DNA from: Streptomyces sp. NBC_00335
Lineage (GTDB): Bacteria > Actinomycetota > Actinomycetes > Streptomycetales > Streptomycetaceae
Direction: 5' to 3'
DNA: 64,000 bases
Assembly: GCF_036127095.1 (NCBI RefSeq)
Contig: NZ_CP108006.1
Coordinates: 6,625,501 to 6,689,500, forward strand
The stretch's first letter is position 1; each line of letters starts with the position of its first letter. Below are positions 9,730 through 17,885 of this stretch, one piece after another. The translations under genes and the position numbers were made by a program. The notes under the pieces are model-generated. The model saw only the letters and a program-made list of their open reading frames with translations. It made no database searches and had not been told where the DNA came from.

Positions 9730-10051
9730 TTACCCAGGCTTCTGTTTGACGTCAGTGGTTCGTGGACCGTAGGCAACCTGGATGAACGGAAGGTGAACTG
9801 CCAGGGGTCATGCGGTGTATCGGTACGGCACCCCATCGGGACCTTCGTCCCGGGAAGGGCATTGATATGTCGATTAATGCACGTCACGGCGGGGTGTCCG
9901 CACGTTTCGGGGAGGGACTTCCGGTAGGGCCTGCTGTTCATCCGGAACCCCCGAAGAGACCTAGATCACCTTGCGCGCCACCCCTTCGGGGTGCCGGCCG
10001 GAACGATTCCCTCCGGTGGCCCGCCGACCCGTCCGCCTCGACACTGGAGCG
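9730..10051. other. Divergent intergenic region between pit and the hydrolase gene
   Basis: 322 bases without a credible gene. The pit side holds the PHO-box-like repeat (9777-9798). The rest is less GC-rich than its surroundings around 9850-9890 (GATATGTCGATTAATGCACG), which would suit promoters. No terminator or RNA was recognised. Confidence 0.6.
9777..9798 (-). promoter_or_regulatory. PHO-box-like direct repeat upstream of pit
   Basis: On the minus strand, two adjacent 11-base units: GTTCACCTTCC then GTTCATCCAGG, matching the Streptomyces PhoP direct-repeat unit (GTTCACC core). A weaker third unit, TTGCCTACGG, may follow. The position fits activation of pit under phosphate limitation. 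Confidence 0.7.
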
Positions 10052-11194
10052 GTGCGCACCGCTACCGCGACGGCAGCCGCCGTCACCACGACCCTGCTCG
10101 GCGCCGGCGCGGCCGCCGTCACCGCCGTCGCGCTCGCCGGCCGGTACGCCGCCGACGCGGCCCTGCGGACCGAGCCCGGCCGTCCGCTCCCCGGCAGCCC
10201 CCGGCTCAGCGTCCACTCCACCGCGGCCGGCCGGGTCGAGCTGACCCGCTCGCTGGCCTCCCTGGGCCCCGGCACCTACGGGCTCACCGCCCCCGGGGTG
10301 CACGCCGTCGTCGGGCCCGTCCTCCCCGATGCCCCGCACGGCCCCGACACCGTGGTGCGCCGCCTCGTCGCCGTCACCCACGGCAGCCTCGACCCCGGAA
10401 CCCGCGTCACCCTCACCCCCACGGTCCACCTGGGAAACCCGGGCACCGCCCTCGGGCTGGACCACGCCGACGTGGACGTCCCCGGGGAGCTCGGGGCGCT
10501 GCCCGCCTGGTTCGTGCCCGCGGCCCGCGACACCTGGGTGATCACCGTCCACGGACTCGGCACCACCCGCGAGCACCCGATGGTGGTCATGCCCTTCCTC
10601 CACCGCAACAAGCTCCCCGTCCTGGACCTCGGGTACCGGGGCGACCTCGGCGCCCCCGAGTCGCCGGACGGCCTCGGCCACCTCGGCGAGTCCGAATGGC
10701 GCGATCTCGACGCCGCCATCCGCTACGCCCTGCGCTACGGAGCCCGCCGCGTGGTCCTGCACGGCTGGTCGACCGGCGCCACCATGGCCCTGCACGCCCT
10801 CGAACGCTCGGCGCTGGCCGACCGCATCTCCGGGCTGGTCCTCGACTCGCCCGTACTGGACTGGCACGCCACCCTGCGCGCCCTCGCCGCCGCACGCCGC
10901 ACGCCGGCCCCCCTGCTCCCGTTCGCGGTCAAGGCCGCCGAGGGCCGTGCGGGCCTGCGCGCCGACCGGCGGGCCCCGGGGTCGGATCCGGCCGCGCTGA
11001 AGGTGCCCGTACTGATCTTCCACGGCCCCGACGACGCGCTCGCCCCCTGGGAGCCCTCCCGCCGGCTCGCCGCGGCCCGCCCCGACCTCGTCACCCTGCA
11101 CTCCGTTTCCCACGCCGCCCACGGGGCGATGTGGAACGCCGACCCGGCCGCGTACGAAGAGGCGCTGCGCCGCTTCCTGACCCCTTTCATGTGA
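10052..11194 (+). CDS. Alpha/beta hydrolase (serine hydrolase), membrane-anchored
   Basis: A 380-residue alpha/beta-hydrolase-fold protein. An N-terminal hydrophobic helix (about residues 5-35, Ala/Val-rich) suggests membrane anchoring or export. The HGLGTT oxyanion region, the nucleophile elbow HGWSTGATMA (Ser), an acid in VLIFHGPDDALAPWE and the catalytic His in HAAHGAMWN are all visible, so the triad is complete. GTG at 10052 is chosen because it follows a GGAGC ribosome-binding site and starts just before the hydrophobic helix. The frame is open upstream but not protein-like. The substrate is unknown; lipase, esterase and peptidase are all possible. Confidence 0.82.
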   Translation: MRTATATAAAVTTTLLGAGAAAVTAVALAGRYAADAALRTEPGRPLPGSPRLSVHSTAAGRVELTRSLASLGPGTYGLTAPGVHAVVGPVLPDAPHGPDTVVRRLVAVTHGSLDPGTRVTLTPTVHLGNPGTALGLDHADVDVPGELGALPAWFVPAARDTWVITVHGLGTTREHPMVVMPFLHRNKLPVLDLGYRGDLGAPESPDGLGHLGESEWRDLDAAIRYALRYGARRVVLHGWSTGATMALHALERSALADRISGLVLDSPVLDWHATLRALAAARRTPAPLLPFAVKAAEGRAGLRADRRAPGSDPAALKVPVLIFHGPDDALAPWEPSRRLAAARPDLVTLHSVSHAAHGAMWNADPAAYEEALRRFLTPFM

Positions 11195-11347
11195 AGGGCC
11201 GGTTGACGGACCGTCGGACGAGTTGTCCGAAGACAGCGGGGCGGACGGGGCGGGGAGGGTGGGTTGTCCCGTTCTGTCCCTGTGGGGCCTTGTGGCAATG
11301 GCTGGTTCCGTTTGGGCTTTCGGCCAGTGACGGGCGAGACTGCTCAC

Positions 11348-12775
11348 GTGACGTCCCGAAAGCCTGATGAGCAGTTGGCTCGCGACTCCAGACTCCGACT
11401 CGTCGCCCCGCGGTCCGTGGCCACGGCCCGCAAGGCGGTGACCGACCGGCGCACCCGGACCGCCCCGCGGCCTCCGGCGGGCACGCCCGCCACGGCCGAC
11501 CTGGCGAACAGGGCCCGCGCCTCCCTCGCCGACGCGGTGCGGCTCGCCCGCTGGGCCGAGCTCCACCTAGGCGCCGCGGACGGCAACGGGCCCGCCCTGG
11601 CGGGCGCCCTGCCCGCCGCCGAAGCCGAACGCGCCGCCGCCCAGCTGAGCCTGACACCGGGCCAGATCCGGGTCGGCTGGGACCGCGCCCGGCTCGCCGG
11701 GCTGATCGAGATGCACGGCGGGCACGCCCGCCCGGGCTGGCGCCTGCGCGCCTGGAACCGGGACGACACCGCCGTGCTGCGCGGCTGGGTCGCCCTCTTC
11801 GACGCCTGGTCGCTGGTCCACCCGGCCCCCGCCGACATCGCCCCCGCGGCCGTCGCCGAGGTGGTCGAGGCCATGCCCCAGCTGCTCTCCCTGCTCCAGC
11901 TCTCCGCCGGTCCCGTGACCGTCCCCGATCTGCTGGACCTGCTCCGCCAGCGCGTCGACGAACTGCGCGACGAGCGGTGCGAGGTCCCCTACGAGTCCAC
12001 GGCGCAGGCCGCCGGGACCCCGCACGCCGGTCCCGCGCCGGCCGCGGCGCCCGTCCCGCTCGCCCGGCTGCTGCGCTGGGCGCTCGGCGGGCTCGCCGCC
12101 GTGGACGCCGTCACCCTCGGCCCCGCCAGGGCCACCCTCACCCCGCTCGGGAGCTGGGCCGTCTGGGTCAAGCTGGAGCAGATCTGCGTCGCCGCGCAGA
12201 GCCCCGCCGGGAACATCGAACAGTCCGCCGCCGCCATGCTCCACGGCTGCGCGCGGCTCACCCCCGGCCCGGCCCGCGCCGAATACCAGGCCTGGCTGGC
12301 CGCCCGGCCCGTCGGCCACGCGGTCTCCGAGCTGCTGCTCGCGGCCCGCGGCCAGGACGCCCTGCTGCGCGGGCTCGCCTTCGAGGCCCTGCGCGTCGTC
12401 GGAGCCCCCGCCGAGCCCGAGGTCCGCAAGGCCTCCCGGGAGGCCGCGCTGCGCCCCTACGCCCTGCTCTGGCTCGCCGAGCACGACGGGGTCGACCCCG
12501 ACGAGGCGCAGGACGTGCTCACCGCCGAGGAGCAGACCTGGCTCTGGGTGGACACCGCGGCGGCCATCGCCGACCACGGCGAGGCCGAGCTGCTGGCCCG
12601 CCACCTGGACTCGGCGGTGCGGACCACGGTTCCCCGGCTGCTGGACGAGGTCCGCGCGGTCGGGCACCCCCGCACGGTGCAGGTGCTGGTCGCGCTGGCC
12701 GCCGCCCATCCCGACCCCGCCCTGGCCAAGGCGGTGCGCCGGGCCGCGTTCCAGGTGCACACCGGCGGCGCGTAG
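11348..12775 (+). CDS. Conserved actinomycete protein of unknown function
   Basis: A 475-residue Ala/Leu-rich soluble protein starting at GTG 11348 (V-T-S-R-K-P-D). Residues about 60-135 look helix-turn-helix-like (TPGQIRVGWDRARLAGLIEM, then RPGWRLRAWNRDD). Much of the C-terminal half is a run of amphipathic helices that could be an alpha-solenoid (for example LAFEALRVVGAPAEPEVRKA and VLVALAAAHPDPALAKAVRR). There are no catalytic motifs, membrane segments or signal peptide. It follows the hydrolase gene by 153 bases and is convergent with the VOC gene. I do not recognise the family beyond a general memory of similar Streptomyces hypothetical proteins. Confidence 0.75.
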   Translation: MTSRKPDEQLARDSRLRLVAPRSVATARKAVTDRRTRTAPRPPAGTPATADLANRARASLADAVRLARWAELHLGAADGNGPALAGALPAAEAERAAAQLSLTPGQIRVGWDRARLAGLIEMHGGHARPGWRLRAWNRDDTAVLRGWVALFDAWSLVHPAPADIAPAAVAEVVEAMPQLLSLLQLSAGPVTVPDLLDLLRQRVDELRDERCEVPYESTAQAAGTPHAGPAPAAAPVPLARLLRWALGGLAAVDAVTLGPARATLTPLGSWAVWVKLEQICVAAQSPAGNIEQSAAAMLHGCARLTPGPARAEYQAWLAARPVGHAVSELLLAARGQDALLRGLAFEALRVVGAPAEPEVRKASREAALRPYALLWLAEHDGVDPDEAQDVLTAEEQTWLWVDTAAAIADHGEAELLARHLDSAVRTTVPRLLDEVRAVGHPRTVQVLVALAAAHPDPALAKAVRRAAFQVHTGGA

Positions 12776-12814
12776 CGCCCCGTACGGGCGCCGTACGCGC
12801 CGCAGGGGCTCCGG

Positions 12815-13210
12815 TCAGACCTGCGGTGCGTACGTCCCGAAGCTCCACACGTTGCCCTCGGCGTCGCGGGCCATGTAGTCCCGCGAGCCGTAGTCCTGGT
12901 CGGTCGGCTCCATCAGGATCTCCACGCCGTGCTCGACGGCCCGGCGGTGGTGGGCGTCCACGTCGTCGACGTGCACGTAGACCCCGGTCGGGCCGGCCGC
13001 CTCCATCGCCTTGTCGAAGGCGCTGCCGGTGCCCTTGCTGCCGAGCATCACCATGCCGTTCCCGTAGGACAGCTCGGCGTGCGCCACCGCTCCGTCCTCG
13101 CCCTCGTACGCCGCGACCTGGGTGAAGCCGAAGGCCTCGGTGAGTAGCTGGATGGCGGCCTTGGCGTCGGTGTACAGCAGGGTCGGACAGATGGACGGAA
13201 CGCCTGCCAT
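12815..13210 (-). CDS. VOC/glyoxalase-like protein (PhnB type)
   Basis: A 131-residue single-module vicinal oxygen chelate protein. It has the pattern of PhnB-like members: an N-terminal LLYTDAKAAIQLLTEAFGF, a central HAELSYGNGMVMLGS, VYVHVDDVDAHHRRAVEHG, and a C-terminal DYGSRDYMARDAEGNVWSFGTY. Such proteins often bind a metal and act as lyases, dioxygenases or resistance proteins; which one applies here cannot be told. ATG 13210 is chosen for its GAGAGGGAGTG ribosome-binding region and family-like start; an upstream start at 13252 is possible. It is convergent with the unknown gene to its left. Confidence 0.83.
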   Translation of the reverse strand: MAGVPSICPTLLYTDAKAAIQLLTEAFGFTQVAAYEGEDGAVAHAELSYGNGMVMLGSKGTGSAFDKAMEAAGPTGVYVHVDDVDAHHRRAVEHGVEILMEPTDQDYGSRDYMARDAEGNVWSFGTYAPQV

Positions 13211-13280
13211 GACGATCACTCCCTCTCGTACCGTGGGTGGATGGTGATCCACGTCACAGCATGACAGGCGCCACCGACAC

Positions 13281-14171
13281 TCAGCGGAAGGTGTTGCACT
13301 GGGCCATGTCGCCCGTGCGGTAGCCCTGGTAGAACCACTGCTGGCGCTGCTCGGCCGAACCGTGCGTCCAGGACTCCGGGGACACCCGGCCCTGGAACTT
13401 CTCCTGGATCCGGTCGTCGCCGACCGCGGCCGCCGCGTCCAGGCCGTCCTTGATGTCCTGGTCGGTCAGGCTGGTGATCAAGGGCTTGCCCGTGGACTCG
13501 TCCGGGGTCTTCGTGGCGTTGTGGGCCCAGACCCCGGCGTAGCAGTCGGCCTGCAGCTCGACCCGTACCGCGTTGCTGTTCGCGCCCTGCCGGCCGTCCT
13601 GGGCCTTCTGCAGGGTGCCGGTCAGGTTCTGGATGTGGTGGCCGTACTCGTGGGCCACCACGTACGCCTGGGCGAAGGGGCCGCCGCTCGCGCCGAACTT
13701 GGTGCGGAGCTCGTTGAAGAAGCCCAGGTCCAGATAGACCTGCCGGTCACCGGGGCAGTAGAACGGGCCGACCGCCGAGGTGGCCGCGCCGCAGGCGGTG
13801 CCCACCTTGCCGGTGAAGAACACCGTCTGCGCCGGGGTGTACTGGGCGCCGCGCTTGGCGAACTCCTGCTTCCAGAAGTCCTGGGTGCTGTTGATCACCG
13901 CCACCAGCCGGCAGTCCTCCTTGGTGTTCGCGTCCTGCCCGGTCTTGCAGCTCTGCTGCACCTGGGCGGCGGAGGAGGAGGTCGCCTCGGGCTGCGGACT
14001 TCCGTCGGACAGGCCCAGCTGCTCCGGGCCCACCCCGAACAGCAGACCCATGATCAGCGCGATGAAACCGATGATGCCGCCGCCGACCGTGGCCCTACCG
14101 CCCGGGATGCGGCTGCCACGTACGTCCTTGACCTCGGAAGTGTCCAGATTGGCGTTGTCGTCGAACTGCAT
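13281..14171 (-). CDS. Neutral zinc metallopeptidase (YpfJ/KPN_02809 family)
   Basis: A 296-residue protein with a cytoplasmic N-terminus, one membrane helix (about 29-47, GGGIIGFIALIMGLLFGVG) and an extracytoplasmic peptidase domain. The zinc motif HEYGHH lies in AQAYVVAHEYGHHIQNLTG, and the third ligand region is ELQADCYAGVWAHNA, as in YpfJ proteins. The C-terminus has QRQQWFYQGYRTGDMAQCNTF. The family is widespread and its substrate is not established. Monocistronic, with its promoter probably in the 14172-14458 gap. Confidence 0.88.
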   Translation of the reverse strand: MQFDDNANLDTSEVKDVRGSRIPGGRATVGGGIIGFIALIMGLLFGVGPEQLGLSDGSPQPEATSSSAAQVQQSCKTGQDANTKEDCRLVAVINSTQDFWKQEFAKRGAQYTPAQTVFFTGKVGTACGAATSAVGPFYCPGDRQVYLDLGFFNELRTKFGASGGPFAQAYVVAHEYGHHIQNLTGTLQKAQDGRQGANSNAVRVELQADCYAGVWAHNATKTPDESTGKPLITSLTDQDIKDGLDAAAAVGDDRIQEKFQGRVSPESWTHGSAEQRQQWFYQGYRTGDMAQCNTFR

Positions 14172-14359
14172 CCCGCACCGCCCTCCATTCCAACCAAGGG
14201 GGGTACGAGTACGCCCCTGCGGCGAGTATCAACCCGTTCATCCTCATACGCCCCCCGGCCGGGAGGCGTGTTCCCTGGGCCGAACGGGGGACACGGGGGT
14301 GGGGGCGGGGGCGGTCCCCGGAGGGGCGGGCGGGCCCGAAAGTAGTTGCGCACCCCCGG

Positions 14360-14396
14360 TAGAATGACTCCCATGGCAAATCTCCTCGCGGATTAG
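14360..14396 (+). promoter_or_regulatory. Possible leader peptide ahead of the ABC-F gene
   Basis: TAGAAT at 14360-14365 looks like a -10 box. ATG at 14373, about 7 bases on, opens a seven-codon frame MANLLAD ending at TAG 14394-14396, 62 bases before the ABC-F start. Short leaders upstream of ABC-F genes can mediate ribosome-dependent attenuation. No convincing -35 box or terminator pair was found, so this is tentative. Confidence 0.3.
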
Positions 14397-14458
14397 CGGC
14401 GTAGAAGCATCGCGTCCTGCCCCCCTTCCGCCGTCCCGACCCGCCCTGGAGTATTTCC

Positions 14459-16057
14459 GTGATCACCGCCACCGGCATCGAGCTGCGCGCCGGCGCCCGC
14501 ATCCTCATCGAGAACGCCTCCTTCCGCGTCGCCAAGGGCGACCGCATCGGCCTCGTCGGCCGCAACGGAGCCGGCAAGACCACCCTCACCAAGTGCCTCG
14601 CCGGCGAGGGAACCCCGGCCGGCGGCAGCATCGCCCGCTCGGGCGAGGTCGGCTACCTCCCGCAGGACCCGCGCACCGGCGACCTCGACGTGCTGGCCAG
14701 CGACCGGATCCTGTCCGCCCGCGGACTCGACGTGCTGCTCAAGAAGATGCGGATGAACGAGGAGCGCATCTCGTCCGGCTCCGGCGCCACCCGCGAGAAG
14801 GCGATGCGCCAGTACGAGCGCCAGGAGACCGAGTTCCTCACCAAGGGCGGTTACGCCGCCGAGTCCGAGGCCGCGACCATCTCCGCCGCCCTCGGCCTGC
14901 CCGACCGGGTGCTCGGCCAGCCGCTGCACACCCTCTCCGGTGGCCAGCGCCGCCGCGTCGAGCTCGCCCGGATCCTCTTCTCCGACGCCGACACCCTGCT
15001 CCTCGACGAGCCGACCAACCACCTCGACGCCGACTCGATCGTGTGGCTGCGCGACTACCTGAAGACCTACCGCGGTGGCTTCATCGTCATCTCCCACGAC
15101 GTGGACCTGGTCGAGACGGTCGTCAACAAGGTGTTCTACCTGGACGCCAACCGCTCCCAGATCGACGTCTACAACATGGGCTGGAAGCTCTACCAGCAGC
15201 AGCGCGAGGCCGACGAGAAGCGCCGCAAGCGCGAGCGCCAGAACGCCGAGAAGAAGGCCGCGGCGCTGAACTCGCAGGCCGACAAGATGCGCGCCAAGGC
15301 CACCAAGACCGTCGCCGCCCAGAACATGGCCAAGCGCGCCGACCGGCTGCTCGCCGGCCTGGACGCCGTCCGCGTCTCCGACAAGGTCGCCAAGCTGCGC
15401 TTCCCGGACCCGGCGCCCTGCGGCAAGACCCCGCTGACCGCCGAGGGCCTGTCGAAGTCCTACGGCTCGCTGGAGATCTTCACCGACGTCGACCTGGCCA
15501 TCGACAAGGGCTCCCGCGTGGTCATCCTCGGCCTCAACGGCGCCGGCAAGACCACCCTGCTGCGCCTGCTGTCGGGCACCGAGAAGCCCGACACCGGTAC
15601 GGTCATCCCCGGTCACGGCCTCAAGCTCGGCTACTACGCCCAGGAGCACGAGACCCTGGACCCCGAGCGCTCGGTCCTGGAGAACATGCGCTCCTCGGCG
15701 CCGGACCTGGACCTGGTCTCCGTACGCAAGACGCTCGGCTCCTTCCTCTTCTCCGGCGACGACGTGGACAAGCCCGCGGGCGTCCTGTCCGGTGGCGAGA
15801 AGACCCGCCTCGCCCTGGCGACGCTGGTCGTCTCCTCGGCCAACGTGCTGCTCCTCGACGAGCCCACCAACAACCTCGACCCGGCCAGCCGCGAGGAGAT
15901 CCTGGGCGCCCTGCGCACCTACAAGGGCGCCGTCATCCTCGTCACCCACGACGAGGGCGCGGTCGAGGCGCTGGAGCCGGAGCGGATCATCCTGCTCCCG
16001 GACGGCGTCGAGGACCTCTGGGGTCCGGACTACCGGGACCTGGTGGCACTCGCCTGA
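14459..16057 (+). CDS. ABC-F family ATPase (ribosome-associated)
   Basis: Soluble twin-ATPase protein of 532 residues without membrane segments. The first ABC domain has GRNGAGKTT (about 33-41) and LSGGQRRRVELARILFSDAD plus LLLDEPTNHLD. The linker (about 245-310) is Lys/Arg/Glu-rich and helical, the P-site tRNA interaction motif region. The second domain has GLNGAGKTT, LSGGEKTRLALATLV and LLLDEPTNNLD. ABC-F proteins act on the ribosome, either in housekeeping translation (EttA/Uup-like) or antibiotic protection. Which of these applies is not clear, though the conserved chromosomal place favours a housekeeping role. The GTG start at 14459 gives the standard N-terminus. A strong hairpin follows the gene. 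Confidence 0.93.
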   Translation: MITATGIELRAGARILIENASFRVAKGDRIGLVGRNGAGKTTLTKCLAGEGTPAGGSIARSGEVGYLPQDPRTGDLDVLASDRILSARGLDVLLKKMRMNEERISSGSGATREKAMRQYERQETEFLTKGGYAAESEAATISAALGLPDRVLGQPLHTLSGGQRRRVELARILFSDADTLLLDEPTNHLDADSIVWLRDYLKTYRGGFIVISHDVDLVETVVNKVFYLDANRSQIDVYNMGWKLYQQQREADEKRRKRERQNAEKKAAALNSQADKMRAKATKTVAAQNMAKRADRLLAGLDAVRVSDKVAKLRFPDPAPCGKTPLTAEGLSKSYGSLEIFTDVDLAIDKGSRVVILGLNGAGKTTLLRLLSGTEKPDTGTVIPGHGLKLGYYAQEHETLDPERSVLENMRSSAPDLDLVSVRKTLGSFLFSGDDVDKPAGVLSGGEKTRLALATLVVSSANVLLLDEPTNNLDPASREEILGALRTYKGAVILVTHDEGAVEALEPERIILLPDGVEDLWGPDYRDLVALA

Positions 16058-16087
16058 GGCGCTTCCGCTTTCGTGATCCTTTGCTTA

Positions 16088-16136
16088 TGGATCATTCGGC
16101 TCAGACGTGATCCATCATCTGAGTGAGACGGTCTCA
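16088..16136. promoter_or_regulatory. Cluster of palindromes with GATC sites between the ABC-F gene and gbn
   Basis: Three overlapping inverted repeats: TGGATCA (16088-16094) with TGATCCA (16108-16114), CTCAGA (16100-16105) with TCTGAG (16118-16123), and TGAGAC-G-GTCTCA (16124-16136). GATC occurs at 16075, 16090 and 16109. Since Gbn binds GATC-containing sites, autoregulation is conceivable; they might instead be RNA structure at the 3' end of the ABC-F transcript. Confidence 0.45.
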
Positions 16137-16154
16137 TACCGTTCCGTGCTCGAC

Positions 16155-16198
16155 GAAGGCCCCGGCCGCGCATCCTCACCGATGCGGCCGGGGCCTTC
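16155..16198 (+). terminator. Hairpin terminator after the ABC-F gene
   Basis: AAGGCCCCGGCCGC (16156-16169) pairs with GCGGCCGGGGCCTT (16184-16197), with further pairing of GCATC and GATGC inside. It stands about 100 bases after the ABC-F stop and upstream of gbn. Confidence 0.75.
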
Positions 16199-16411
16199 CG
16201 CTTACCCGCTTCCGGCCCCTGACCTGGTGATTCATACCGGCCGAGCGGAAATGTGACGGAGGTCATGCAGCGGAAGAGGAGATTCCGTTCTGCTCGGCCG
16301 TCCACGGCTGAAGAAATGCCGCCGTATCGACCTTGCTGAATGGGTGGCCAGGAAGCCGGGGAGGGGTGATCATGAGAAGTCCAGAGCGCACTTCCCATAG
16401 AGGAGGCACGG

Positions 16412-16633
16412 GTGGCCGAAACTCTGAAGAAGGGCAGCCGGGTAACCGGCGCCGCGCGTGACAAGCTCGCGGCAGACCTGAAGAAGCAGTACGACTCCGG
16501 TGCGAGTATCCGGGCGCTGGCCGAATCGACTGGCCGGTCCTACGGATTCGTCCATCGGATGCTCAGCGAGTCCGGAGTCACGCTGCGTGGTCGCGGTGGC
16601 GCGACACGCGGCAAGAAGGCGGCTACGGCCTGA
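16412..16633 (+). CDS. gbn: GATC-binding nucleoid-associated protein Gbn
   Basis: A small basic protein of 73 residues with a single helix-turn-helix (about 28-58: SIRALAESTGRSYGFVHRML) and a basic, Gly/Lys-rich tail (LRGRGGATRGKKAATA). Size, sequence type and position between an ABC-F gene and an enoyl-CoA hydratase gene match SCO1839. That S. coelicolor protein was described as a nucleoid-associated protein binding GATC-containing sites and affecting development and antibiotic production. The GTG start at 16412 follows AGAGGAGG. A further GATC (16368) lies 40 bases upstream. Recognition is by family memory, not by alignment. Confidence 0.85.
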   Translation: MAETLKKGSRVTGAARDKLAADLKKQYDSGASIRALAESTGRSYGFVHRMLSESGVTLRGRGGATRGKKAATA

Positions 16634-16804
16634 CCATTTGGTTCCCCTTGGTTCCAACGGTTCTTCCGTATTCAGCTTCACGGTTCCAGTTCCACCGTCC
16701 TTCGGTGACCCCCGGTCGGCTCCATGGCCGGCTGGGTGGTTACTGTGCAGTCACTTAGGCCGAGAACGCGGCCGAACGACGGCACAACCACCGGAGGCAC
16801 ACAG

Positions 16805-17584
16805 ATGGCTCTGCTCGACAAGGACGGCGTACGGCTCACCGTCGACGAGACGGTCGCCACGGTGACACTGACCAATCCAGCCAAGCGAAACGCTCAATCC
16901 CCCGCGCTCTGGCGGGCGTTGACGGAGGCTGGAAGGTCGTTGCCGGGCACCGTCCGGGTCGTCGTGCTGCGCGGCGAAGGGCAGTCCTTCTCCGCAGGGC
17001 TCGACAGGCAGGCGTTCACCCCCGAAGGCTTCGAGGGCGAGCCGTCCTTCCTTGACCTGGCGCGCGGTTCGGAGGAACTGCTCGACTCCACCATCGCCGA
17101 GTACCAGGAAGCGTTCACCTGGTGGCGGCGCAACGACATCATCTCCGTCGCCGCCGTTCAGGGGCACGCGATCGGTGCCGGTTTCCAGCTTGCCCTCGCG
17201 TGCGATCTGCGCGTCGTCGCGGACGACGTGCAGTTCGCCATGCGCGAGACCGGGCTGGGCCTCGTCCCCGACCTCGGCGGCACCCAGCCGCTGACCTCGA
17301 CGGTCGGCTATGCCCGCGCGCTCGAAATCTGTGCGACGGGACGCTTCGTCCACGCCGAGGAGGCGGAACGGATCGGCCTCGCGAACCTGGTCGTCCCCGC
17401 GGGCGAGCTCGACGCGGCCGTCCAGGACCTCACCACCGCGCTGCTGGCTCCGCCGCGGGACGCGGTGATCGAGACGAAGGCGCTGCTGCGCGGTGCGGTG
17501 TCGCGCCCTTACGAGGACCAGCGTGCGGCTGAGCGTGCCGCCCAGGCCCGCCGCCTGCGGGACCTGGCCGGGCTGTCGGACTAG
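16805..17584 (+). CDS. Enoyl-CoA hydratase/isomerase family protein
   Basis: A 259-residue crotonase-fold protein. Visible features are NPAKRNAQSPALWRALTEA near the N-terminus, the oxyanion-forming VLRGEGQSFSAGLDRQAF, and VAAVQGHAIGAGFQLALACDLRVVADD, followed by ETGLGLVPDLGGTQPLTSTVG. In the last, the usual first catalytic Glu position corresponds to the AMRETGLGLVPDLGG segment. The C-terminus is helical. The ATG at 16805 is preceded by CGGAGGCAC. It stands alone after gbn and before a palindromic repeat. Exact substrate unknown; a role in fatty-acid or CoA-thioester metabolism is expected. Confidence 0.88.
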   Translation: MALLDKDGVRLTVDETVATVTLTNPAKRNAQSPALWRALTEAGRSLPGTVRVVVLRGEGQSFSAGLDRQAFTPEGFEGEPSFLDLARGSEELLDSTIAEYQEAFTWWRRNDIISVAAVQGHAIGAGFQLALACDLRVVADDVQFAMRETGLGLVPDLGGTQPLTSTVGYARALEICATGRFVHAEEAERIGLANLVVPAGELDAAVQDLTTALLAPPRDAVIETKALLRGAVSRPYEDQRAAERAAQARRLRDLAGLSD

Positions 17585-17885
17585 CCGCGGCGCCGTTGCC
17601 GGGGGCCAGCCCCCGGACCCCCGCTCCTCAAACGCCGGAGGGGCTGAAAAGATCGCCTCAAACGCCGGCGGGGCTGGATTTATCCAGCCCCGCCGGCGTT
17701 TGAGGCGCGGGGTCTGGGGCGGAGCCCCAGGGGGTCCGGGGCACAGCCCCGGGGAACGGTGGAAGGGCGGGGAGGGGACTTCGCCTCGCGTAGCGGAGCC
17801 CGCCCGGCCGCGTCGGGACAGGCGCCGACGGGGGTGCCGCCTTAACGTGGGTCGGGAGCCCGTACGCGCGCGAAGGGGATATGAG
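17585..17885. other. Intergenic region filled by a palindromic repeat
   Basis: 301 bases between the enoyl-CoA hydratase gene and the Asp23 operon. The repeat described separately takes up about two thirds. The remaining 90 bases up to 17885 must hold the operon promoter; AAGGGGATATG at 17875-17885 provides the ribosome-binding site. No other gene seen. Confidence 0.6.
17597..17795. repeat. GC-rich palindromic repeat, copy 3 (longest and most perfect)
   Basis: Contains a perfect 24-base inverted repeat with a 4-base loop (17655-17678 and 17683-17706, starting GCCTCAAACGCCGGCGGGGC). Outside it lie GGGGTCTGGGGCGGAGCCCC and the tail CCCGGGGAACGGTGGAAGGG shared with copy 2. A second partial TCCTCAAACGCCGGAGGGGC unit lies at 17625-17645, so this may be a nested or double insertion. 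It could also act as terminator for the upstream gene. Confidence 0.9.

Noticed and set aside
17655..17706. Simple terminator only
   Set aside because: The hairpin could stop transcription, but the same arms and flanks recur at unrelated places including inside cobB, so it is better described as a repeat element.
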